From: Geminicoccaceae bacterium
GTDB taxonomy: Bacteria; Pseudomonadota; Alphaproteobacteria; Geminicoccales; Geminicoccaceae
Length of the DNA: 64,000 nt
Reading direction: 5' to 3'
Assembly: GCA_028279345.1 (NCBI GenBank)
Contig: JANQNY010000071.1
Location: 1 to 64,000, forward strand
Positions within the stretch are counted from its first letter, which is position 1. Every line of letters starts with the position of its first letter. Both the position numbers and the translations under genes were made by a program. This document shows, piece after piece, positions 1-8,091 of the stretch. Below the pieces are notes generated by a model. It had not been told where the DNA came from. It saw only the letters and a program-made list of their open reading frames with translations, and ran no database searches.

Positions 1-23
1 ACGGCCACCGTTTTCAGCGGTGT

Positions 24-100
<77 letters not shown>

Positions 101-165
101 TTTTCTCAAGAGGTTAACGGACCCTCGGTCCACCGCCCGCGCGGATGCGTGAAGTTCTGGTGTAA

Positions 166-1341
166 TCAAGCTCGCTGTTTGGCCCTAAAGTGCTCGCTGG
201 GCCTCTTGCTCTGACCGACCCGCGTCTCAAGTCGGGTCATTGCTGCCTCGATGTGCGAGCCGCTCTGGTGCGCATACCGAGCTACCATCGCGAGTGTCTT
301 GTGCCCGGAGATCCGCTGCACGGTCGGAAGATCGACACCAGCCTGTACGAGATGCGTCACGGCCGTATGGCGGAGTGTGTGCGGCGTGATCTGGTCGGGG
401 TTCATGCCCGCACGCGCGACCGAGCGGCGGAACGCCTTGCGGATCGTGTGCGCATGTCCCTTCGCGCTCCCTGGCGACGGAAATAGCCACTCGCAACCGG
501 GCGGCAGCATGCGCATCCGGCCTTCAACGTACGCGGCGAGTTCGCGTGTGATCGGCTGTTCCCGCGCACCAGACTTAGCAACCGGAACCCATATGATGCG
601 CTTGCCGAGGTCGATCTCCTCACGCCGGATCGCCAAGATCTCCTGATGACGCATGCCGGTGTGCAGACCGACCATCACGAAGGCGTGGACGTTGTCGTTG
701 TGATCCGCTGCAGCAGCCGTCAGGAGCGCTGCGCATTGGTCGTCCGTCAGATAGACAATGCGGCCATTGTTCTCCTTGTGGCGAACGATCTTTACGCTCT
801 TTGCTCTGAGCCACTTCCACTCGACGGCCTTGTTTAGGAGGTGCGAGAGGACTGCAAGCTCGCGATTGACTGTCGCATTTGCGACCCCCGCACTGCCCCT
901 AGCCTTCTTGTAGCGCTCGATGTCGAATGATGCGATTTCGCCAAGCGGCTTCGCCGCAAAGAATGGTGTGAGGTGCTGGCGAAGCTGCCGCTCCTTGGCT
1001 TTGATGTTCCTTCCCCCGACGTCCCCTAGCCGCGCGATATAGCGTGGCGCCGCCTCCTCGAAACGAAGCGCCGTCTTGCGTCCATCCGGAAGTTCAAGCC
1101 GATCCCGTCGAGCATCGGTCCGTGCGCGAGCGATGAAATCCTCGGCCTGTTGCCTCGTCACACCTTCCGACTCTCGCCCTATCACTCGGTGAATGCGCCG
1201 GCGGTCCACCATCACATTGACCGAGAAGACCCCGTCTCCGGAAGCATCGCGCCGAAATGTTATACCATGCTCCGATATTGATTGCCCGCGCGACACCAGA
1301 CGAAGTACATGACGCGTGAGTTTGGAAAAACGTCGTGCCAT
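166..1341 (-). CDS. tyrosine-type site-specific integrase
   Basis: A 391-residue phage-type tyrosine recombinase that would catalyse integration of the island into tRNA-Phe and its excision. The N-terminal arm and SAM-like core-binding region span about residues 20-180, and the catalytic domain about 195-375. The catalytic residues are visible: R231 (TGMRHQEI), H321-x-x-R324 (HTLRH), H347 (GHK) and the nucleophile Y356 (RYAH). The stop codon lies 66 bases from the tRNA end and the gene points toward the att site, the usual arrangement. The ATG at 1339-1341 is 9 bases downstream of the stop of the preceding minus-strand gene, so the two are probably co-transcribed. Confidence 0.93.
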   Translation of the reverse strand: MARRFSKLTRHVLRLVSRGQSISEHGITFRRDASGDGVFSVNVMVDRRRIHRVIGRESEGVTRQQAEDFIARARTDARRDRLELPDGRKTALRFEEAAPRYIARLGDVGGRNIKAKERQLRQHLTPFFAAKPLGEIASFDIERYKKARGSAGVANATVNRELAVLSHLLNKAVEWKWLRAKSVKIVRHKENNGRIVYLTDDQCAALLTAAAADHNDNVHAFVMVGLHTGMRHQEILAIRREEIDLGKRIIWVPVAKSGAREQPITRELAAYVEGRMRMLPPGCEWLFPSPGSAKGHAHTIRKAFRRSVARAGMNPDQITPHTLRHTAVTHLVQAGVDLPTVQRISGHKTLAMVARYAHQSGSHIEAAMTRLETRVGQSKRPSEHFRAKQRA

Positions 1342-1350
1342 CGATGCTAC

Positions 1351-1899
1351 TCAGAAGGGAATATCATCATCGAAACCACTTGCTGATTTCGACGCATTTT
1401 CAGTCTTCTTTATTTGAGGCAGTTCACTAGTGGATTTTATGCCCTCTGCAATTCCGAGTAACGTTTTCCAATACTCATCAACATGTTCTGGGACAATGGA
1501 TTCCTCGCGGCACCACCAATCCCATTTCCCATCATTCCATCTCCCCTTCCAAAAATAACCACACTCTCGAATCGCTGCCCAGATTTGCTGCTCTTCAAAG
1601 GTCATCAATTCAGGAGCTATAAAGCCTAGAGCAATCAATCGCCGACTTTCGTGGACACTCCATAGGTCATTGGCCCTTGCTCCAAAGGTGTCATGTTCAC
1701 TGTCGCTGCGCCACTCATTAATGGATAGTGATTTGATATTGGCGTCTATCGTTGCTTCTATGAATGAGGATTTAGTACGCCGCTGAGAGCGGGCCGCCAA
1801 TTCACAAAGATAATTGAGGCGCGGGTCTAGCCGAATCGACACCGTCTCAGTGCGCCCCAATCGAGATCCGGCGCCACGCGTCTTGGCTTGCCTTACCAT
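1351..1899 (-). CDS. ribbon-helix-helix-like protein with SSB-type C-terminal tail
   Basis: A 182-residue protein I cannot assign to a named family. Residues 17-52 (TETVSIRLDPRLNYL and the helix after it) resemble a ribbon-helix-helix DNA-binding fold of the CopG/Arc type. The middle (about 95-150) is rich in tryptophan and acidic residues. The last seven residues are FDDDIPF, identical to the extreme C-terminus of bacterial single-stranded-DNA-binding protein (SSB), the peptide that docks RecQ, RecO, PriA, Exo I and other repair proteins. It is not SSB itself, because no OB fold is seen. It is more A+T-rich than its neighbours. The position just upstream of the integrase suggests a role in control, excision or replication of the island; that is inference. 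Confidence 0.7.
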   Translation of the reverse strand: MVRQAKTRGAGSRLGRTETVSIRLDPRLNYLCELAARSQRRTKSSFIEATIDANIKSLSINEWRSDSEHDTFGARANDLWSVHESRRLIALGFIAPELMTFEEQQIWAAIRECGYFWKGRWNDGKWDWWCREESIVPEHVDEYWKTLLGIAEGIKSTSELPQIKKTENASKSASGFDDDIPF

Positions 1900-2024
1900 G
1901 ATATCCTCGTGTCGAAACTACCCGCATCGGTCTGTATGCCATTGCGCGTGTTGAAACTCAATACGTGTCTTGCTCTGTTGGACCGTGACCACCCAAGGCG
2001 ATCCGACAAGGAAGGAATCGTGCT

Positions 2025-2273
2025 GTGCGTTTTGAAGCCGACACCCCTCGCGTGTTCATCCACCCGGACGGGCGGATGGATCGGAAGAACGCGGCCCGCT
2101 ACCTCGGCTATTCGCCGAAGACGTTGGCAGATTGGGCCATGAAGGGGCTGGGGCCGAGCTATGTCCTCCTCGGCGGTCGCACCTTTTACTTTTTGGAAGA
2201 CCTGCAAGCTTGGATAGCCGCCGCGCCCCGGCTCGCCGGAACAGGCGGGCGTACTGGACAGGACGTGGCGTGA
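2025..2273 (+). CDS. small helix-turn-helix protein (excisionase/AlpA-like)
   Basis: An 82-residue protein starting at GTG 2025, with a GAAGGA ribosome-binding site about 9 bases upstream. Residues 18-65 form a MerR/HTH_17-type helix-turn-helix: RKNAARYLGYSPKTLADW, then a wing ending in LEDLQAWIAA. Short proteins of this type beside an integrase often act as recombination directionality factors or as activators of the integrase (the AlpA role). It is divergent from the minus-strand pair at 166-1899, and the shared 125-base gap (1900-2024) should hold control sites for both. The function is inferred from fold and position only. Confidence 0.72.
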   Translation: MRFEADTPRVFIHPDGRMDRKNAARYLGYSPKTLADWAMKGLGPSYVLLGGRTFYFLEDLQAWIAAAPRLAGTGGRTGQDVA

Positions 2274-2437
2274 GTGCCGGCAGCGTCCGGCTCAGTCCGC
2301 CCGCCTCAGCCGATCGAGGGAAACGATGCGATCTGCGCGTCTGCCGCGCAGTTGCCGTGCACCGATCGACCTACGCGCTCCCGAGCGGTTCGCGTGAGTG
2401 CCCCGATCGAACCGGTGCGGCGCTCCCGTCCTTTTGC

Positions 2438-2767
2438 GTGACGCCGCACCTCAAGACGGGCGTCCACGTCGACAAGCTCAACGCCCAGGTCGCCGGCGAG
2501 CGCCTCGTGTCGGCGACGCGCCAACCGTTGTACGCCGGCGCACGGGCGTTGCTCGCTAGGTGCTACAACCCCGCGGTCGTCGCCCTGATGCGCCATGCGG
2601 ACTCCGCGGTCGACAGCTTCCGGGCCATGGCGGTCAGCGGGGCCGCAAAATGGACCGTCGAGGGAAGCGATCGGAGCGGCTTGCGGCGGCACCGGTGGGT
2701 GCCCCTTCAGGATGCCCCGCGCTTGCTGGAGGGGGCGCCTAGGATAGCCGGACGCGGGCGTGAGTAG
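2438..2767 (+). CDS. hypothetical protein, 109 aa
   Basis: A reading frame from GTG 2438 to TAG 2767. It shows the strong third-position G/C bias of a real gene from about 2460 onward, and a protein-like composition (for example RALLARCYNPAVVALMRHAD). No domain is recognised. No convincing ribosome-binding site precedes the GTG, so the start is uncertain; the frame is open upstream but the bias there is weaker. It lies between the small HTH gene and the putative replication initiator in the same direction, and may belong to that maintenance module. Confidence 0.45.
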   Translation: MTPHLKTGVHVDKLNAQVAGERLVSATRQPLYAGARALLARCYNPAVVALMRHADSAVDSFRAMAVSGAAKWTVEGSDRSGLRRHRWVPLQDAPRLLEGAPRIAGRGRE

Positions 2768-2827
2768 TGGTTCCCATCATGGAGGCGCGCGTCGTTCTCG
2801 CACGCCGCGTCTGGAGACGTAGCGGCG

Positions 2828-3547
2828 GTGCCACCGAGACGGGCTCGCGTCAACGCCACGGGACGCAGCGCCGAGGGATTCATCAAGATCACGGCTCGGA
2901 CGCTCCAAGGCGATGGAGCCGCGCTCTACGGCCGTCTGCACGGCGAAGATGCCGCGCTCCTTTTCGAGTTGCTCCGAATTGGCAAGCAGAATGCCGTGCT
3001 CAAGTTCGGAACACGCCGCATTGCCGCAGCGGCAGGGATCGACCAAGCGGCCACGACACGGCGCCTCAAGCGACTGATCGAGGCCGGCGCTCTGCGCGAC
3101 GTGTCGGGGATGAGACGACGCGCGCGTGAAGCACGAACCCTGAGCATCTCGGACAGACTCCGCGCCGGCAAAAACCACTCAGGCATCTACGTCGCGCTCC
3201 TTCATCGTGAGCTGCAATCCGACGCGTTTCGAAGCCTGCCCGGCGCCGCGAAGAAACTCCTACCCTATCTGCGCTTCCTCGCCGTGCAAGAGGGCGCCGA
3301 TCCGGTCGGCGGCAACGCCGAGGTCCGCATCTCGGGCTCGACTGGCGAAGCGATCGGGCTGCACCGGCGCACGACGCTGCGAGCACTCGAAGCGCTCGCC
3401 GAAGCCGGGTTTATTGAACTCGTCAGCTCGCCGGCCTGGGGGCAGATGACGAGACCCGGCGTCTACCGAGTGCCGATGCGGCCAACATTGCTGCGAACGG
3501 CGCCTTTCGCCCCAACCAGGAAGGTCCAAAAAACAGATCGGGCGTGA
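2828..3547 (+). CDS. putative replication initiator / winged-helix DNA-binding protein
   Basis: A 239-residue basic protein starting at GTG 2828. Two winged-helix-like segments are visible: about residues 55-95 (RRIAAAAGIDQAATTRRLKR, then a wing) and about 175-215 (GEAIGLHRRTTLRALEALAE, GFIEL). A central stretch (YVALLHRELQSDAF, LPGAAKKLLPYLRFL) resembles the linker region of small plasmid Rep proteins. Two winged helices are the architecture of iteron-binding plasmid initiators, and three iteron-like repeats begin at the end of this gene. Both points suggest a Rep-type initiator, though I cannot name the family. The alternative is a transcriptional regulator that binds those repeats. Confidence 0.55.
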   Translation: MPPRRARVNATGRSAEGFIKITARTLQGDGAALYGRLHGEDAALLFELLRIGKQNAVLKFGTRRIAAAAGIDQAATTRRLKRLIEAGALRDVSGMRRRAREARTLSISDRLRAGKNHSGIYVALLHRELQSDAFRSLPGAAKKLLPYLRFLAVQEGADPVGGNAEVRISGSTGEAIGLHRRTTLRALEALAEAGFIELVSSPAWGQMTRPGVYRVPMRPTLLRTAPFAPTRKVQKTDRA

Positions 3548-3661
3548 CAAAAGCACATCGCATCTGAGACGAAAACACATCGCATGGCCTGACAGAGAAA
3601 TCCCTTACTGAGCAAAAGCGCCGATCTCTTTCATAACCACTGAGACAGAAACACGTCGCAT
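3544..3661 (+). repeat. three ~20-bp direct repeats (iteron-like)
   Basis: Three direct copies of a sequence close to TGAGAC-RAAACACRTCGCAT lie at 3544-3563, 3565-3585 and 3641-3661. The core AAACACATCGCAT is nearly invariant. Copies 1 and 2 are about one helical repeat pair apart; copy 3 is 76 bases from copy 2, which is about seven helical turns, and the gap is A+T-rich. The array starts at the stop codon of the putative initiator. Such arrays are binding sites for Rep proteins at origins, or operators. No DnaA box was confidently identified. Confidence 0.65.
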
Positions 3662-3844
3662 ACGGGTCATTTCAGCATCACTATCTATGTATACCACGGC
3701 AGAGGAGTCGGACGACAGGCAAGCGCGATCAAGGTTCGGGGTTCCTGCGGGTATAACGGGCGCAATTCACAGGACAACCAACGCGAGAAGCCCCGGCCGA
3801 GCGCGAAATCTGCAAACGATTTCGTAAAAAACAGGAGCCTGATC

Positions 3845-4471
3845 ATGGGCGGCTTCGGATCTGGACGACCGAGCTTGAGCGGACGCACCAAAGTCGAGGA
3901 CACAGAAGCGCTCGACGTGAACCGGCTGCATGGCGAGGGGTGTCTCGACCCCGGCTCGCGTGGCGGATGGCAGTGGCTACGCAATGGAGAAGTGATCTCC
4001 TCGATCGGCTACCGCGCGTCGGAATCGACGCTGCACCTATCGTACCGCACCCGGCGCGGCGACGAGGATTGGTTCCCGGTTGAAGAGTCAGTTCGCATCG
4101 TCCGTGTGCCGTGCAACTTCGGCGGGTCGCGGCCGTATTTCATCTGTCCGGGCGTCGTGAATGGCGTTGTCTGCTGCCGACGGGTCGGAAAGCTCTACAG
4201 CGGCGGCCGGCACTTCCTCTGTCGCCACTGCTACAACCTCACCTACGCGAGCCGGTGCGAGGACGAGCTGGGCCGGGCGTGGCGACGCGCTCACAAGGCC
4301 AAGCGGCGCGTGAACCCGGACCCCAACCTCGACGAGGTTGTCCCACCGCGGCCAAAGGGTATGTGGCGACGAACCTACGAGCGCAGGCGCCAACGTGCGT
4401 TCGAAGCGGAATGGGAGGCGACGGAGTTAGTTGATGCCAAGATCAACAATATGGCGTCGCTCCTCAGGTAG
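3845..4471 (+). CDS. zinc-ribbon protein of unknown function
   Basis: A 208-residue protein starting at ATG 3845 (GGCFGSGRP-like glycine-rich N-terminus, here MGGFGSGRPS). Cysteines at 90, 101, 110, 111, 126 and 129 include a CPG…CC and a CRHC pair that should bind zinc. The segment after them (residues 138-190) is strongly basic with many Arg and Lys, suggesting nucleic-acid contact. I do not recognise a named family; proteins with this look are common as uncharacterised genes on alphaproteobacterial mobile elements. It stands alone, about 180 bases after the iteron array, and is followed by a long A+T-rich gap. Confidence 0.65.
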   Translation: MGGFGSGRPSLSGRTKVEDTEALDVNRLHGEGCLDPGSRGGWQWLRNGEVISSIGYRASESTLHLSYRTRRGDEDWFPVEESVRIVRVPCNFGGSRPYFICPGVVNGVVCCRRVGKLYSGGRHFLCRHCYNLTYASRCEDELGRAWRRAHKAKRRVNPDPNLDEVVPPRPKGMWRRTYERRRQRAFEAEWEATELVDAKINNMASLLR

Positions 4472-5089
4472 ATTATCGACGTGGAGAGTGCTTTTGTTTT
4501 GGAAAAATTCGATCTTTGGACATCAAACGGCCGATCGTTTAGATAATTGCGCGCCTCATATTCGCCTATTGTGTATAAATAATCTCAATAACCCGGTTGT
4601 ATTAGAAATTATTATGCTAAAATCTTAGAACAACCGCATTTGCAGAAGATTTCTCATTTGAGATCAAATTTTATAAATAATCCGTTGGCAGTAGACTAAG
4701 CTGCATCAGACGTGCACGTGCCATCACGCCATTTGGACTTCGCTAGCATGCGCGTCTCTGTCTCGCGCAGCTTGGCGCTGATCTCATCCGACTGATGACA
4801 CTTCCAGCCCACCTGCCAAGCCGTAAGGCCGGGTCCTCCACAGCGTTGGCCAGGACCGGCTCAGAGGTGGCGCGTCACGCTTACTGGCAGACCGCACCTC
4901 AGCCCTGGCGCGATCAATGTTGTCAGCAAGGACGCCATAGGAAAAATCTTGCGACGGAGCATAGAATGATCCGAAGCCGGCCTGGCGGCCTCACGGACAA
5001 GGGCAACCTTCAAAACAGCTGCCCGTGGGACGTTTGTCATACCGCAGGCTACGTTCTATATTCACTTCGCGTTGGGGAAGTTCTCTCTC
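4472..5089. other. 618-base intergenic gap with A+T-rich segment before hsd operon
   Basis: No supported gene. Bases about 4480-4720 are very A+T-rich for this genome, and the promoter for the restriction-modification operon probably lies in or after this stretch, but I could not pick a convincing -35/-10 pair. Bases 4730-5070 return to high G+C; an open frame there lacks codon bias and looks like non-coding or decayed sequence. Confidence 0.5.
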
Positions 5090-6586
5090 GTGAACGACAA
5101 ATTCTTGCAGTCGGCGTTGTGGGATGCTGCCAATACGCTAAGAGGATCGGCGGTCGATCGAACGGATTGGAAGGGCTATATTCTTCCTCTCCTATTCTTC
5201 AAACGCGTTTCCGACGTTTGGGATGAAGAGACGGCTGAGGCACAGCGGATCTACGGCGAGGCAGATCCGTCACTGTTTCCTGAAGTACACCGCTTCGTCG
5301 TGCCCGACGGCTGCCACTGGCGCGATGTTCGGGCCGTGGCAACGAATGTCGGGGCCGCTCTTTTGAGGGCAATGCAGGAGATCGAGCGTGCCAATCCCGA
5401 CACGCTCTATCGCGTCTTCGGCAATGCCGATTGGGGCAACAAGGAGAAATTCACCGACGAGCTGCTCAAGGATCTCATCGAGAGCTTCTCGGAGATCCGT
5501 CTCGGCAACGAGGCAGTCGACACCGACGTGCTTGGCGACGCCTACGAATATCTGGTGGGCAAGTTCGCGGACGTCACGCGGCGGAACAAAGCCGGAGAGT
5601 TCTACACCCCCCGCAGCGTCGTCCGCATGATGGTCGAAATCCTCGACCCCACGGAGGCCGAGAGCATCTACGACCCCGCGTGCGGCACCGGTGGCATGCT
5701 TCTCGGGGCCATCGAGCACGTGAAGCGGAAAGGCGGCGATCCGCGGACCTTCTACGGCAGGATTTACGGGCAGGAGCGGAACCTCACGACGGCCGCCATC
5801 GCCAGGATGAACCTGGTTCTGCATGGCATCGAGGATTTCCAGATCGCCCGAGAGGACACGCTGCGGAACCCCTTGCTCACCGACTCCAGCACCGGAGGGC
5901 TGGCGACGTTCGACTGCGTCATCGCCAATCCGCCCTTCTCGCTCAAGGAATGGGGTCGCGATCTGTGGGAAGCCGATCCGTGGTCGCGCGCCCGGTACGG
6001 CATTCCCCCGGCAGGCTACGGCGACTACGCGTTCGTTCAGCACATGATCGCCTCGATGGCGCCCCTGAGTGACAGCCGTATGGCCGTCGTCCTGCCGCAG
6101 GGCGCCCTGTTCCGGAAGTCGGCCGAGGGAACCATCCGTCAGGCTCTGCTGGAGAACGACATGATCGAGGCCGTCATCGGCCTCGCCCCCAACCTCTTCT
6201 ACGGGACGCAACTCGCTGGCTGCATCGTCGTCCTTCGCCGCAAGAAGCCCGACGCCCGCAAGAACAAGGTGCTAATCATCGACGCCTCCACCCTGTACCG
6301 CAAAGGGCGGGCGCAGAATTTCCTCGACCAGGAGCACAGGGAGCAGATCGTGTCCTGGTATCGCGCCTTCGAGGATGTCGAGGATCGCGCCAAGGTCGCC
6401 ACCATCAACGAAATCGAGAAGGAAGGCTGGACGCTCAACGTCTCGCGCTACGTGCTGCCCCCGATCGGGGAGAACATCCCGCCGCTCCCCGAGGCCGTCG
6501 AAGCATTCAAGACGGCCCTTGCGGATGCGCGGGCCGCCGAGGATCACTTGCGCAAGGTGCTGACCGAGGGCGGATGGCTGCAATGA
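5090..6586 (+). CDS. hsdM: type I restriction-modification methyltransferase subunit (HsdM, copy 1)
   Basis: The modification subunit of a type I restriction system, which methylates adenine N6 using S-adenosylmethionine together with HsdS. The product is 498 residues from GTG 5090, chosen because GGGGAAG lies about 9 bases upstream; a TTG at 5072 is in frame but lacks a site. The N-terminal helical domain (LPLLFFKRVSDVW, about 33-45) is followed by the methylase core with FYTP (171-174), SAM-binding DPACGTGG (195-202) and catalytic NPPF (280-283). All motifs are intact. It overlaps the next gene, a second HsdM, by ATGA. It is the first gene of a four-gene operon. Confidence 0.92.
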   Translation: MNDKFLQSALWDAANTLRGSAVDRTDWKGYILPLLFFKRVSDVWDEETAEAQRIYGEADPSLFPEVHRFVVPDGCHWRDVRAVATNVGAALLRAMQEIERANPDTLYRVFGNADWGNKEKFTDELLKDLIESFSEIRLGNEAVDTDVLGDAYEYLVGKFADVTRRNKAGEFYTPRSVVRMMVEILDPTEAESIYDPACGTGGMLLGAIEHVKRKGGDPRTFYGRIYGQERNLTTAAIARMNLVLHGIEDFQIAREDTLRNPLLTDSSTGGLATFDCVIANPPFSLKEWGRDLWEADPWSRARYGIPPAGYGDYAFVQHMIASMAPLSDSRMAVVLPQGALFRKSAEGTIRQALLENDMIEAVIGLAPNLFYGTQLAGCIVVLRRKKPDARKNKVLIIDASTLYRKGRAQNFLDQEHREQIVSWYRAFEDVEDRAKVATINEIEKEGWTLNVSRYVLPPIGENIPPLPEAVEAFKTALADARAAEDHLRKVLTEGGWLQ

Positions 6587-8091
6587 CCCAGCACCTCTCT
6601 CAGCGCGAACTCGAGAGCTATCTCTGGGGCGCGGCGACGCTGCTCCGTGGCCTCGTCGATGCCAGCGACTACAAGCAGTACATCTTCCCGCTGATGTTCT
6701 TCAAACGGCTCTCCGACGTCTGGGACGAGGATTACCACGACGCGCTCGACGAGACCGGCGACGAGAGCTACGCGACCGCGACTGCGAACGACCGGTTCTT
6801 CATCCCCGAGGGCGCGCACTGGAACGACGTGCGCAGCGCGTCGAAGGATGTCGGTCGGGCGCTCCTGTCGGCCTTCCTCGCCATCGAGGCCGCCAACCCG
6901 GAGCGGCTGCAGGGCGTCTTCGGTAACGCCCCCTGGACCGACAAGGGGCAGATGCCCGACGCCACGCTCAAGAACCTGATCGAGCACTTCTCGAAGCACG
7001 ATCTCACGCTCGCCGCCGTGCCCGAAGACGAACTTGGCAACGGCTACGAATACCTCATCAAAAAGTTCGCCGACGACAGCGGCCACACCGCACAGGAGTT
7101 CTACACCAACCGCACCCTGGTCCACCTCATGGCACAGATGCTGGAACCGAAATCGGGCGAGAGCATCTACGACCCGACCTGCGGCACCGGCGGAATGCTG
7201 ATCTCATGCCTCGCCGAGGTGAAGCGGCGCGGCAGCGAGACGCGCACCATGGGCCTTTATGGGCAGGAACTGATCACCATCACCGCGGCAATCGCCCGGA
7301 TGAACCTCGTCATCCACGGCGTGTCGGACTTCCAGATCTCCAGCGGCAACACGCTGGCCGCCCCCGCCTTCGTGCGAGGCGACGAATTGCGCACTTTCGA
7401 CCTTGTCCTCGCCAATCCGCCTTACTCCATAAAGAAGTGGAACCGCGGTGCGTGGGAGAAGGATGTCTGGGGGCGCAACTTCCTCGGCACCCCGCCGCAG
7501 GGGCGCGCGGACTACGCCTTCTTCCAGCACATCCTGCAAAGCATGGACCCCAGAACCGGGCGCTGCGCGATCCTGTTCCCGCATGGGGTGCTCTTCCGCA
7601 ACGAAGAGGCTGAGATGCGGCGCAAGCTCATCGAGGCCGATCTGGTGGAATGCGTGCTCGGGCTCGGGCCGGGGCTGTTTTACAACTCGCCGATGGAGGC
7701 CTGCGTCATCGTCTGCCGTAGCCGTAAACCAGCCGGGCGGCAGGGGCGCATCCTGTTCATCGACGCGGTGGCAGAGATTGCGCGCGAGCGGGCGCAGAGC
7801 TTGCTGCGCGACGCGCATCAGGCGCGCATCCTGGCGGCCTACGAGGCGTTCAAGGACGCGCCGGGGTTCGCAGCGGTGATCAACATGCATGACGTGCTGG
7901 CAGCGGAGGGCAACCTGTCCATCGCCCGCTATGTGAAAAAGAAAAAGCCCACGGTGGCGGCGGAGGATGCCGTAACGCTGGCGGCGGCCTGGGGCGCGTT
8001 CGATGTCGAGGGGCGCGAGTTCTGGACCGGCATCGATGCGCTGGTCGATATGCTCGACGGGCTCGTGGCGGCGGAGGACGCCGATGCTTGA
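6583..8091 (+). CDS. hsdM: type I restriction-modification methyltransferase subunit (HsdM, copy 2)
   Basis: A second complete HsdM, 502 residues from ATG 6583 (ATGA overlap with copy 1); an ATG at 6574 adds three residues. It has the same layout as copy 1: helical N-terminus (FPLMFFKRLSDVW), FYTN (173-176, where copy 1 has FYTP), DPTCGTGG (197-204) and catalytic NPPY (278-281). It is clearly homologous to copy 1 but not a recent duplicate, since the two differ throughout and have different C-termini. The hsdS ATG lies inside its last codons. Both copies look catalytically competent, so the complex could contain a mixed pair of M subunits, or one copy could serve another S subunit. Confidence 0.92.
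   Translation: MTQHLSQRELESYLWGAATLLRGLVDASDYKQYIFPLMFFKRLSDVWDEDYHDALDETGDESYATATANDRFFIPEGAHWNDVRSASKDVGRALLSAFLAIEAANPERLQGVFGNAPWTDKGQMPDATLKNLIEHFSKHDLTLAAVPEDELGNGYEYLIKKFADDSGHTAQEFYTNRTLVHLMAQMLEPKSGESIYDPTCGTGGMLISCLAEVKRRGSETRTMGLYGQELITITAAIARMNLVIHGVSDFQISSGNTLAAPAFVRGDELRTFDLVLANPPYSIKKWNRGAWEKDVWGRNFLGTPPQGRADYAFFQHILQSMDPRTGRCAILFPHGVLFRNEEAEMRRKLIEADLVECVLGLGPGLFYNSPMEACVIVCRSRKPAGRQGRILFIDAVAEIARERAQSLLRDAHQARILAAYEAFKDAPGFAAVINMHDVLAAEGNLSIARYVKKKKPTVAAEDAVTLAAAWGAFDVEGREFWTGIDALVDMLDGLVAAEDADA

Noticed and set aside
4795..5226. 143-codon plus-strand frame upstream of hsdM
   Set aside because: No codon bias or domain, and its end overlaps hsdM in another frame.
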